Shown: positions 47,812-57,963 of the stretch, piece after piece
How positions within the stretch are numbered: position 1 is the stretch's first letter
Layout: each line of letters begins with the position of its first letter
Assembly (NCBI RefSeq): GCF_910592395.1
Contig: NC_088310.1
Coordinates: 13,711,501-13,775,500 of the forward strand
Direction of reading: 5' to 3'
Length of the DNA stretch: 64,000 nt
From: Lineus longissimus
Lineage: Eukaryota; Nemertea; Pilidiophora; Heteronemertea; Lineidae
Position numbers and translations under genes: made by a program
Notes under the pieces: model-generated
What the model was told of the DNA's origin: nothing
Databases searched by the model: none
What the model saw: only the letters and a program-made list of their open reading frames with translations

Positions 47812-48224
47812 TATTCTTGAGGAAATGAAATCAAACCAAAATAATCACCCAGAAAGCTTTATTGTCTCCCCATTGATGTTGAATAAAATCAGCTTATATT
47901 TTCATCGGCATCTTGAAGATTTTTGTGGATTTTATAAAGCTGTCCTCTCCAGGAAAAATATTCTAAATGGGCAGCCATGTATCTGCAGGGATCCCATCCG
48001 CGACATGCACGCATGAAGTGATGTCATCTGGCGGTAGCGGGAATTCAAATTCAAATTACATAATCATTATGTGGCCACTAGCGCCACCGTGTGTCAGAAC
48101 TAATTTATTTTTTCTCTTTATCTTGACATCCAATTCTTTTGAAAAGTTGGCAGATTGGATTCATTTGAAGTCTCAGGGCTGAGATCAAATAAAACGAAAA
48201 ACGCTTATTTCTCCGAGAAATGAT

Positions 48225-49078
48225 GTCCGAGCGGGCCAAATTTTTGGTGTAGAATAGATACATGTCCACACTGGTTTAGAACCTTCTAACTCAAATAGAA
48301 ACGAAACGTGCCACTTTTCGGTGATTTAGCTAACTTTGACCTCTTTGACCTTGAAAAGTTGGTCAAATCAAAAACTCGTATCATATATGATGTTTCCTTG
48401 CTAGAAGTACCTACAAAACAAATTTTATAAAAATCCGACCAACATCACGGTCCTATTGTACGTTTTATGTTATGTTATGTTTTTGCACTTCGCCCCCTGG
48501 TGGCCAAACCAAGAATAATTTTCGAAGGAAATTTGGTGTGAATTGCCCCAGGGCCCAAGGGTACATGTGTACCAATTTTTAAGTCCAGACCTCAAGCAGT
48601 TACGAAACATGCCGTGCTAACATACGCCGCCAGTGGAGGACGACGACGACAGACACCACATCATCGCATAGGCTCACACCGAAAATATCATCGAAAACAT
48701 GTCACTTATAAGCGAGATAGTGCACTTTTTACCTTTTTTAGTTTTGACCCCCTGGTGGCTAAGTCAAGAAAAAGATCGGAGGAAATTCAGGGTCTTAGGT
48801 TATATGACGTAGGGAGTCATGCGTACCAAATTTGGAGTTCATATCTTTAGCGGTTAAGAAACGTACCATAGTTACATTCAAACAGCAAATTTACGTCTTT
48901 TGACCTCTGTGACCTTGAAAATTTGATCAAAGCACAAACCTATAGGAAATGTGATGTAATCTTGCCAGGAGAACCTACCATAAAATTTTTAATAAGAGCG
49001 AGTCATTTATAAGAGAGATATCACACTTTTTAAGTTTCCACCTTTGGCCCCCTGGTGGACAAGTCAAGAATCAGATCA
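48225..49078 (+). mobile_element. A-family modules, two decayed pieces
   Basis: One piece ends near 48670 (GGACGACGACGACAG and AGGCTCACACC). Another runs to 49078 (TTTGACCTCTGTGACCTTGA, CCCCTGGTGGACAAGTCAAG). The junctions are unclear. Confidence 0.5.
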
Positions 49079-49940
49079 GACCATCTTTGTCTGCCACTCA
49101 CATGGTTCTCGAGTTATGAGGAGGAATGCGAAAAACAAGGATGGCGGCCTGGCGGCCTGGCGGCTATTTGGATTTTGGCCAAAATCGATAGGGAACCTCC
49201 CCGCACTAGGTCATTACACCACAGATGTTTCAGGTCTGTCACTCAATCAGTTCTTGAGCTATCGGGCAGAAAGTGAAAACAAAGATGGCGGCCTGACGGC
49301 CATGTTGGATTTTGGGATGGGCCCACATGGGCCCTCCTCTATACTAGGTCATCACACCACAGAACTTTTAAGTCTGTAAGTCAATCGGTTCTTGCGGTAT
49401 GGGGCTGAATGCGTAAAAAAACCAAGACGGCAGCCTGGCAACCATTTTTTTATTTGGACTTGGGGCCAAAATCGATTGGGAACCTTCGAGACACTAGGAA
49501 AGGGACCTTCCTCCAGCCATCTTCAATTAACGACAAAGAAATTACATCAATGTGACGGGAGGTTCTTTGGTTCAGTGAAAACAGAATTCAATATGGCTTC
49601 TGTAGTGGCCATCTTGGATAGTTGATGGCGCCCATCATCAAAACGAAACCTTCGTCTAATCATTGGCAATTCCCAGAATGAAAATCATTGCATTCCATGA
49701 AAGCGTTCTCCTTTAAATGCCCGGAAACGGATTTCAAGGTTGCTGCCCTAGCTGTCCTGGTGGCAAAATCAGGAATCAAACCGGACCAAACTTTGGTCTC
49801 CAACGTGTCATTTCATAGGAGAATATGTGTACGAAGTTGATAGCTCCAGTAGTTACAAAACGTCCCTTGCTAAAAGGAAGACAACGACGATGGAAGATGG
49901 CCATAAGATAAGCTCACCTGTCTTGAGGCGAGCTAAAAAC
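49079..49940 (+). repeat. E-type tandem modules and A-type 3' end next to the FANCM donor
   Basis: Modules with AAGATGGCGGCCTGRCGGCC (about 49138, 49282, 49425) recur at about 145 bp and give way to an A-type 3' end, AAGCTCACCTGTCTTGAGGCGAGCTAAAAA, ending at about 49939. The FANCM donor is at 49950-49949, so the element end lies about 10 nt inside the intron. Confidence 0.6.
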
Positions 49941-49950
49941 CAAATCTCAC

Positions 49951-50109
49951 CCTCATATATTTCTGCTTGACTGCAAGCACAGCTTTGTTGAGTTTCACAA
50001 CAATCTTATCCACCTGTCGTTCGTGTGAATACTGCTTGATGTCGATTGAATCTTCTGTTCTGAGTTCTATATTGGTTATGCACAGGTTAGTTATCACTTG
50101 TTGGACAGA
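49951..50109 (-). CDS. FANCM: FANCM exon: end of helicase lobe 1
   Basis: This 159-nt exon of 53 codons has acceptor CTTTGTTTCAG (ending at 50110) and donor AGG|GTGAGA at 49950. It encodes SVQQVITNLCITNIELRTED, then YSHERQVDKIVV, which are characteristic of FANCM just after the SAT helicase motif. It is in phase 0 at both ends. The preceding exon should end with the ATPG segment; I did not find it between 50110 and 64000, so it is either beyond the window or missed. The donor consensus is intact despite the transposon end about 10 nt downstream. Confidence 0.92.
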
Positions 50110-51469
50110 CTGAAACAAAGAATAAATTTCAGCATTTCTAGAGATAACAGTTAATTACCAATTAATCACCAAAAAAAATCGATAATAACAAAGGGGCTGT
50201 TCGGTTAAGGTGGATACTATCTTATATTCTATTCTTGGAGGTCACATTTTGGTTATGTTTCTGCTAATAGTTTCTTTCTCCCAATTTTCTGTGTTGGCAA
50301 TTCATGGACCGTCTAGAAAAATGGTGTATCTTTGTAATTTTCGGTGAATAATTGATTTCAATATGGAATTAAACAGTATGCAGCATGCTCCAAAAGTTTT
50401 ACCCTAAAATGTGCATGCATGCCTTCCATGCCCTTCGCTTGCTGGCATGATGGTACTGAAGAAATGCAAGACAGAGAAATTATTGGCAATATTTCTCCTA
50501 TGACTCTAGGAAAGGATTTGAACCAGAAAAGCTATTTCGCTGCCTAACCTGGTAAATACCGAGTCCATGCACTGCGAACTACTGGCCTGCAGTGATGAGT
50601 ACTGTAATTGTTTTGAGTGAGCCAATTCGTGTTCACATTTAGGGTCACTCCGAGTGTTTGGTTCACACCTCATTAACCACATTCAACATAGGCATTTGAC
50701 CTTTTCTATCTATTTTCTATTTTTTAAAATCTATGCTCGATTACTGCACCACGACATTGTTTATCATGTACCCTAAGTAAAGTGATCCAGCAGACAAGAC
50801 CACGAAATCCTCCCAAAAAATCCAATTCATCCAAAATTACTGACAATGCTCCAGGGACCGGTATTTATAAGATAACACAAACCCCACTGCACTTCATAAC
50901 TTCGCAGTCTTTATTTTGGATTTTGAGAGAAATGTACGAAAGATGCATGAAACATTTATTGCATGACCTGAGCGTGCAATACAAAAATTCAATAAAAATA
51001 TCTGTTTTGCACGAGAATGCTCTATATCATTTCTCGTGCTATCCAGACTTTGACTGTTGAAAGACCGTCCGCGTCTACGTCATTTTCATTGTCTTTCTTT
51101 TTTTACATTATTGCTTTGGAATTTAGCCACGTCGCTAAGTCACGACGATGTAAGGCACTCAGGAATGTTTTTGACGTGCATTTGGATCGTCTACTGAATA
51201 TACCCACAAGCCCTAGTGCACAAGCGTGGCATTCTCTCCAGACACCCTAGGGTGTATTTCGAGTGAAAGCGTCTAGAGATCAGTATATGGGATTTTCAGA
51301 CAAAAAGTCTAAACTCGTTTCAATTACTTGCCTATGCACCATATTGGTTAGACTTTCATTTAAAACATGGTAATGCAAAGATAAATTGACTAAACATTTA
51401 GTGTCTTAATAATCAACGCCAACATCATCTCTACCAGTCTAAATATCATCAAAACTAATGTTTAAACAA
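50110..51469. other. FANCM intron, no gene recognised
   Basis: The sequence is AT-rich and unique-looking. Open frames at 50782-51060 and 51017-51250 have no domain or clear splice context. Confidence 0.5.
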
Positions 51470-52220
51470 CAAGAGGACCAAGGGCCTGGTGCTCAGCTGG
51501 ATGACCTAATAACACAGGACTGAGGGTGTAAAGTAGTAAATATCGGCTTTATACTACTGTTTGAAGGTCAAGAGAACACGTTATACCACTAAAATTTCCA
51601 ATGCAGAGCTGCCAGCTGGATGAAATATGACTGAACTAATCATCCATGGTATGTAAACATTACAGGAGGCAACGGAAGATATTCCTTGGTCAGTATGTTG
51701 TATCGGTAGCTTTACAGACAAGAAGTGTCAGAGAGGATGTGACTTCTCGATGGACAACTATAGTATGTCCAGGCTGGGTTGTACAGCACAAGGATACAAA
51801 ATGCTGTCTGTAATTGAGAGGTATCCTGATAACAGAGGTCAAAATAAATAGAAATGACCAGTTTAGGACTAACAGTAACACCACTGTCTTTTTTTTGATA
51901 TGGTAGAGATTACAGGAGTCAACAAAATTTACTTAATTGAGAGAAATTGACCTGTCCTGCAGGTGATTGGGATTTACAAAGGGTCGTTTTTCATGACATT
52001 GTGCTCTACTGCGTATCCCTAGTGAGTCGATCGGGAACCCATCTATTTTTTATTTAGACCAGCGATGATGCCATTTCTGGTGATTCCCTATGTTCTCCAA
52101 TGAGCACTTTTTAAAGTGTGCCATTTGACTTGCATTAGCATGCAATGTGTTTTATCAGCGCTGCCAATTGCCGAACAGAATGCCGTAGCTCCGTCAATTT
52201 TGAATCAATTCTTATGGGAG

Positions 52221-52915
52221 TTGATGCCATACCAAAGAATTGGAAAAAGCGTATAAAGGAAGGCGGATGTAAACTGGTCGAATTTATGCCGGTAAATATT
52301 GCTGCTATCAAAAACTGTGCTAAACCAACTCAAATATATTATAAAAGGGTGATCAAAATGTATGCAACATGTCCGGATAAATCACAACGCAAATGGGAAA
52401 ACTTATTTGGAGAGGACATTGATTGGTCATCAATCTATTCAATTCCATTCATTTGTACGAGGGAGACCAAATTGCGATTTTTCCAGTTAAAAATACTGCA
52501 TCGTATTTTGCCCACCAATGTCCTCTTGCATAAATATGGCATTAGCGAATCCAGAATGTGCAGCTTCTGTGGCTTTTACACGGAAACTTTGGAACATGTC
52601 TTTTTTGAGTGTACCCACGCAAAGTCAGTATGGTTGCGATTGTCAGAGTGGCTCTCGGATCATGGCGAACAATTTCTACCAAATCTCCGAGAAGTAATTC
52701 TGGGAGATCCTCGTTCATCGGAACTGGTCCAGCATATCAATTTAATTGCAAAACAATTCTTGTATCACTGTAAACTCAGACAATCGCAACCATTCTTCAG
52801 AAACTTATTATCAATGATACGGTTCACGTCGAGAGTAGAAAAGATCTATCTCAGACACGATAAGTTCATGATGAAATGGGGCCTTCTCATAGATGCCCTG
52901 GAAAATATAGCATAA
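52221..52915 (+). CDS. LINE ORF2 C-terminal region (5'-truncated)
   Basis: About 230 codons are open to a stop at 52915, without frameshift. The motif order is WSSIYSIPF, TRETKLRFFQLKILHRILPT, then CSFCGFYTETLEHVFFEC, the Cys/His zinc-ribbon-like motif (zf-RVT type) at the end of L1/Tx1-like and related reverse transcriptases. The RT palm is absent because of 5' truncation. The frame runs backwards into the host repeat to 52145, but those codons are not LINE. It is non-functional alone. Confidence 0.82.
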
Positions 52916-53129
52916 CATACACTGTACATTTCGTCGAGTAATTGCACGCTGACCCACTTTTGCCTTGTTATCTGTAGCCGCAAAAGGAATTTACTATACC
53001 CTGAACCGTTTTGAACAACAAGGTCGCCATCTATCGTTTTATATTGTAACAATATTATGCCCTCTTATTCTGTGGAACTTCATGCAACAGTTGTGTTTTT
53101 GGTGAATAAAATTATCAATTACAAAAAAA
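52221..53129 (+). mobile_element. 5'-truncated LINE with 14-bp target-site duplication
   Basis: AATTCTTATGGGAG occurs directly before (52207-52220) and after (53130-53143) the insert and is single in the other B copies (AATTTTTATGGGAG there). The insert ends in AATAAAATTATCAATTAC plus A8. It is a clear target-primed insertion that kept only the last 909 bp of the element. The perfect duplication suggests it is young. Confidence 0.9.
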
Positions 53130-53640
53130 AATTCTTATGGGAGTAACATTGTTGTGTTGCTTGGAGTGTCTCCTTTTTACTCATGTAAGAATCGTAGTAT
53201 TAAAAGTAAAATGCAAACAGAATTATGCCGATTCACTGCACATACTGTGGGAATTCTCCACTTCAAAATAATTCGCGAACAGAGCGTGCACTTCTAATAT
53301 CGCTTTCACAGAATTGTGGCCAAATTTTCAAGAACTTATTTCTGAAAGTAGTCCCTAAAGACCTTATGACTACCCACTGAAAGGAACTAGTGATAATATC
53401 GCCTACTTGACTTCTTTTTAGCAGAAAATTGGTTACCGTGTTGCAAAATCAATCTTCCATCTTTTGACTGGTCACAGTGGGTATGCTGAAATTTAGCCTG
53501 GTTCCTTGGCCAATTCAATGCGCAGAATACAACTGCGCAACTATACGTCATAGCCCGGGCTTTTGAATCATCAAAAATTCAGTTGAATGTGCCTGTAGCG
53601 CCAACTGGCGGTGAAAACTAAACTAATTCCATTACAAGTA

Positions 53641-54727
53641 TGAAATGGCCAGGGCCATTGTGCTCACCTCATGTGGAAGAAAGATGGATAAAGAGCATGG
53701 TATTGTGTCATGTAGTGTTAGGTTTGATGTAGGTCCAAGCAATTACAATTTCCCCAAAATGGCCAATTTACAGTACATTCGACCTCTGTGACCTTCAAAA
53801 GTAGGTCAAATCAAAGAAGACCCGGGTGACACATTGAATGGTTGTTAGAATTAGATGCACCTATGATATAAAATTGGTGCCAATCGGGCAAGTCATTACT
53901 AGGAATAATTGCATTTTGAAGAATTTAGGATTTGGCCCCCTTCCTGGAGGCCAAACGGCAAATCAGATCGCACCAAACTTCGGTACCTGAGATCACCTGA
54001 CCAAGGGGTACATGTGTACTTAATTTGTGATCAATAGTCATTGCAGTTAAGAAACGTGCCATAGTTACGGCCTGACGGCGAATTTACGCCATTTGACCTC
54101 TGTGACCTTGACAAGAAGGTCAACTTAAAAACCTGTGTGACATATACTGTTAGATGTACCCATGATATCAAATTGGTGGCAATCGGGCAAGAACTTAAGG
54201 TATAATCACATTTTTAAGGTTTTTGGATTTTGCCCCCTGGTGGTCAAGTGGTGAATCATATTGGACCAAACTTCGGTCCCTGAGATCACCTGACTAAGGG
54301 GTAAATGTGTACTAAATTTGGTATCAATAGTCATTGCAGTTTAGAAACGTGCCATCATTACATCCTAACGGCCAATTTACACCATTTGACCTCTGTGACC
54401 TTGAAAAGGAGGTCAAATCAAAAACCCGGAGGATATATGATGCACCTTTGCTAGAAGTACCTACCATATTTTTTTCAAAATTTCCCGACTACTATTAAGG
54501 GAGATATTGCATATTTTCACTTTTAACGTTTGGCCCCCTGGTGGCCAAACCATGAAACGAATCGGACCGAAACTTGGTCTCCAAGGTGTCATTAGATAAG
54601 GGTACATGTGTACCAAGTTTAAACTCAATATCTCTAACAGTTACAAAACGTGCCCTGCTAACGGACGACGGACGACGACGACGGATGACGGACGCCACGG
54701 TATGTGATAAGCTCACCTCTGCTAAAA
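53641..54727 (+). mobile_element. A-family element, near-identical to 31930-33066
   Basis: The left end is ATGGCCAGGGCCATTGTGCT and the three modules are in the same order as 31930-33066. The (GAC)n tract is much shorter (about 54660-54695), and the 3' stem is reduced to its left arm (GCTCACCTCTGCTAAAAA), so the right arm of the hairpin is deleted. Confidence 0.82.
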
Positions 54728-54918
54728 ACTTCCCGATGACCTCATTCGCTTAATGTAGGTCGGATCGCGCTGATTTTTGGTTTCTGAGTTCATCTTGGGT
54801 TATGCCTAATTTAGCAGCATCAACGAAGTGCCTAGGCCTTGCCGTTACAAAATGCCCAAAAGTGACATGGACGGAAGGACAGACACCATTTCCTTAGTAA
54901 TATTACCAGCTTCGCAAT

Positions 54919-55766
54919 CCGGAGAAACCCAATCACAACTTCACGTCATATTACATGCAACTCTTTCGGTGCGAGACTGTTTCCAATTATGCCCGCAAGA
55001 TTGCCAGGAATACACCGGTTTATCAAGATTTTCTAAAATATGATAAAAATTGAAATAAAAGAGATAATTTCACCAAATATATTTTATTGACATGGCCTAT
55101 CAGTCATTCTAACAGTTACCAGCAAGTTATATCTATTTTGGGTATGGTAGATATTGAAGCAACCACCAGGGAGGGCAAAGGGGTATTTTGCACTTCAAGT
55201 TTTTTAAAGTCATCTTCACACCCTTCGTCCTAATCGTACGTGCTTCTCAATCTACCTGTTCATCACAATAGACCTGATGAAGCCCATCTGTATCCCCTGA
55301 ATTACTAGGGAAAATATCGTTTTTTTCTGACATTGAACCTGCCAAAAATCGGCAACTTTTCCAGATTTTTCAGATGTAAACGCAATGAAGCGTGGCCTCC
55401 CTCCCTGCCCTTTTTGCTAATCATAATGACCCACACTGTCTTGCGACCCAAATGTGCCATCTGCTTTGCTCAGGCCAGAGCAGAGCTTGCATATATTGAG
55501 TTTGGGTATCGCCATCTAATGTTATATACTAAAACTAACATTATCTGTTGATCAACGGAAGTGGCACAAAATAGATGCATTTTCTTGTCCGTTGATCGAT
55601 GGATATGGCACTGAAAGAGTTAATTGCTGTCTTTTGTTACTTCATTACGTTGGAATTCCCCCACTGTTGGTATTTGACATCGCCGTGAAGTCATGACGTC
55701 GTTGTCTCAAAACTTACGTCTGCCATGATGCATTCACGTCATTAGACATTTATGGAAAAATGAAAC
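54919..55766. other. No gene or repeat recognised
   Basis: The only plus-strand frame of note (55333-55551) has no recognisable domain. Confidence 0.45.
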
Positions 55767-56404
55767 AGCTAGGGGGCATTGTGCTCACCGTATATATATT
55801 TGGTGGTCAGGAATTCATCGTGGTTAAGAAACATGCTACATGTATAGTATATATGTCAAATCGAAATCGATATAAAATGTGATGTATCTTTGCTTGGAGT
55901 ACCCACCATAAAAATATTATTGAAAACAAGTCACTAGTAATAAGCGAGATATGGCACTTTTTACTTTTTCAGTTTTGGCCCCCTGCCAGCTAAGTTGAGA
56001 ATGATATTGGACTGAATTTCGGTATCAGAGGTTATCTGACCTAGAGAATCATGTGGACTCAGTTTCAAGTTGTCAGCTTTAGCGGTTAAGAAATGTGAAG
56101 TTACACTCAAACAGTCAAACGGCCAATTTTATCCATTTGACTTTTGAAAAGTAGGTCAAAACAAAAGCTCATAAGACATGTCACGTATCCTTCCTTGGAG
56201 TCCCTAGCATAAAATTAATAATCGAAAAAAAAGTCACTGATAGGCAAGATTTTTGCACTTCCTACATTTTCAGTATTGGCCCCCTGGTAGCCAAGTCAAG
56301 AATCAGTTAGAACCGAAATGGTGTCAGAGGTTATCTGATGTAGAGGATCATGTGAGCCAATATTCAAGGTTATAGCTCAAGTGGTTAAGAAACATGCCAT
56401 AGTT
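55767..56404 (+). mobile_element. A-family element, left part
   Basis: The left end is AGCTAGGGGGCATTGTGCTC. It contains CATGCTACATGTATAGTATA and two modules with TTTTGGCCCCCTG. It runs directly into the D repeat at 56405, which probably interrupts it. No 3' stem follows. Confidence 0.6.
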
Positions 56405-56668
56405 ACAGCCAGGTCCACAAGTATGTATCCCATCGTACCATATTTTAATCGGTTCCTGGTTGGTCCGTAATGCTATTATTTAGAGTACGACACAACGACA
56501 AACTGACAAATCACAGACTGAACCGCGGTCCATGTCATAATAATCGTCAGTTCGTAGTTCTGATTCTATCAGTTTGTGTATTGATTTTTCTTCAGTTCTT
56601 GTATTGCCGGTTCGGTTCGGTTCCTCATCAATACTCTCGCCGGATTCTATCTGTCGTGTTGTGACACC
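56405..56668 (-). repeat. D-family dispersed repeat, copy 2 (inverted)
   Basis: It is the reverse complement of 19560-19811, with CAGCCAGGTCCACAAGTATG at its start and CTCTCGCCGGATTC at its end. GGTTCGGTTCC in this orientation resembles a tRNA-type B box, but no A box was found, so a SINE origin is only a possibility. Confidence 0.65.
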
Positions 56669-56869
56669 ATATAGTCAGTCTATGTTTTTTGACACCCTGT
56701 AGTCCCATATAATCAGAATAGGTGGCAGCACTGGGTGAGGTGAGTCTGTGGACTTGCAAGATGGATTGAGGACAGAACACAATGTTCAAGACAAGAGTTT
56801 AATTTGATGATGAGAAAAGAGAGATATTACAAGTTATGAAGTTGCTGATTTACATCAGGAGTTTGAGTT

Positions 56870-57262
56870 GATTCATTTAGGGGCCGTCTCCAAATTGATT
56901 TCGTTTCAAACACGTTTGAAACGTATCTTAGTTCGTTTGAAATTCGTTTGAAATGTGAACAATAAAAACGCACCCAAACGATCTTGAAACGTTTGTAAAA
57001 CGATTGTCAAACGCTGGCCCTACCGTTTATTTCCCGTTTCATATCGCGTTTGAAAGCGAACGCAATTTCGTTTCACCCTAAATGAACTTCGTTTGAAGAG
57101 CGTTTGAAATTCGTTTGAAGAACGTTTAGAAAAGCGTTTCGTTTTCGTTTCGTCAAAAACGGCATTGCGCCATTTGTCAGCAAACGCGTTCCAAACGCTT
57201 TTCGTTTTCTTTCAAATAGTTTCCGTGAAAAAGAAAAATTCCTGCCGTTTGTGTTCAAACGA
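56870..57262. repeat. Dense CGTTTGAA / TTCAAACG motif cluster
   Basis: Over 390 bp the octamer CGTTTGAA and variants (CGTTTCAAA, CAAACG, CGTTTCG) occur more than 20 times in both orientations. ATTCATTTAGGG (about 56873) is inverted at 57075-57087 (CCCTAAATGAAC), with AATTGATTTCGTTT/GCAATTTCGTTTC also inverted. This is likely a non-autonomous element with many subterminal repeats. Confidence 0.6.
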
Positions 57263-57366
57263 ATTCCAAACGGCTGGAGTTATTGTAAAAAATCATGAAA
57301 ATGGCGACCTGTGCAAAACGAACGGTGATTTTTTTCTGCTTCGATTCTAAAATTTTTGGACAATAG

Positions 57367-57556
57367 TACTCTGGGATGCCCATTCAGTGACCACATTACG
57401 TTTGCTTTTCAAGGGTTAAACACTGTTTCTTTGTTAGAAAAATGTAAAAAGATTCGGTGGGGTGCTTTTACTGACGTATTCATTTTGGTCGGGACGAATG
57501 ACTGTGCTGCCAGCGGGCCCGGATTCTCGACGAAGGAAATTTGTGATCGCATTTAT
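57367..57556 (+). CDS. SGNH-hydrolase exon (blocks I end to III)
   Basis: This exon is bounded by an acceptor ATTTTTGGACAATAG and a donor TAT|GTAAGT. It starts with the last base of a split codon; if that codon is Ser, the exon begins at the nucleophile of the GDS block. It encodes TLGCPFSDHITFAFQG and then TDVFILVGTNDCAASG, the GxND block III that forms the oxyanion hole. The exon then ends at STKEICDRIY. SGNH hydrolases cleave esters; similar domains also occur in some retroelement ORF1 proteins. The upstream exon with the GDS start was not found. It is 63 codons, with no stop. Confidence 0.6.
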
Positions 57557-57661
57557 GTAAGTTTTCCAGCTAGCAGTCATCATGGTAGTGTTAGGCCTGC
57601 ATTGATGTGGAAGGAACATGGAGCTAGTAAAGTTTGGCCATAAGTTTTATATGACGTAAAG

Positions 57662-57750
57662 TCCTTTTTAAATCAAATGATGAAGAAGCAATCATTGAAC
57701 TTATGCAAAATATTGTAAACATTGGAAGACATATGGATAGACAACTTCAA
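57662..57750 (+). CDS. Possible SGNH-hydrolase exon (helix before block IV)
   Basis: The open stretch EEAIIELMQNIVNIGRHMDR ends before GTATAA at 57751. Its content suits the helix between blocks III and IV. The entry site is unresolved: candidate acceptors (57661, 57685, 57688) give phase 1, whereas the preceding exon leaves in phase 0. Either the copy is decayed or the true donor or acceptor differs. Confidence 0.4.
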
Positions 57751-57836
57751 GTATAAAATTGCTCGATTAAGTTTTGAAATAGCGTTTTATGGTCTCTGTA
57801 ATATTGCTTTCATGAAATATTATGTCATGTTACAAG

Positions 57837-57963
57837 TGCTGCACCAAATTCGTGTGTGACAGTTTCGACTATTCCTCCGAGGAACATGGATGAAAAAGCG
57901 TGGTTGAAGGCAAAGCAGATCAACAAGGCTATCAAGGCATTGAAGATGACGTATGCAGTAGAG
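57837..57963 (+). CDS. SGNH-hydrolase exon (VSTIPPR block)
   Basis: This 127-nt exon lies between GTTACAAG and the donor GAG|GTATTT. It encodes PNSCVTVSTIPPRNMDEKAW and QINKAIKALKMTYAVE. The strand followed by IPPR and a helix with a conserved Asn is typical of SGNH hydrolase domains between blocks III and V. Its phase (one base before the first codon) does not match the preceding candidate exon. The block V exon expected next is not on this strand; a matching one is on the opposite strand at 59058-59327. Confidence 0.55.

Larger units (their letters stand above)
51470..54918 (+). mobile_element. B-family element with nested LINE and A element
   Basis: The left end is CAAGAGGACCAAGGGCCTGG then TGCTCAGCTGGATG. 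The body matches other B copies. The right end is truncated after ACCAGCTTCGC (about 54915), before the 3' stem. A LINE (52221-53129) and an A element (53641-54727) are inserted in it. Confidence 0.75.

Noticed and set aside
52145-52220. The first 25 codons of the 256-codon frame at 52145
   Set aside because: These codons are B-element sequence before the LINE target duplication; the LINE begins at 52221.
55261-55305. Plus-strand DEAHLYP reading that resembles a helicase DEAH box
   Set aside because: It is on the wrong strand for FANCM, is followed at once by a stop and has no other helicase motif.
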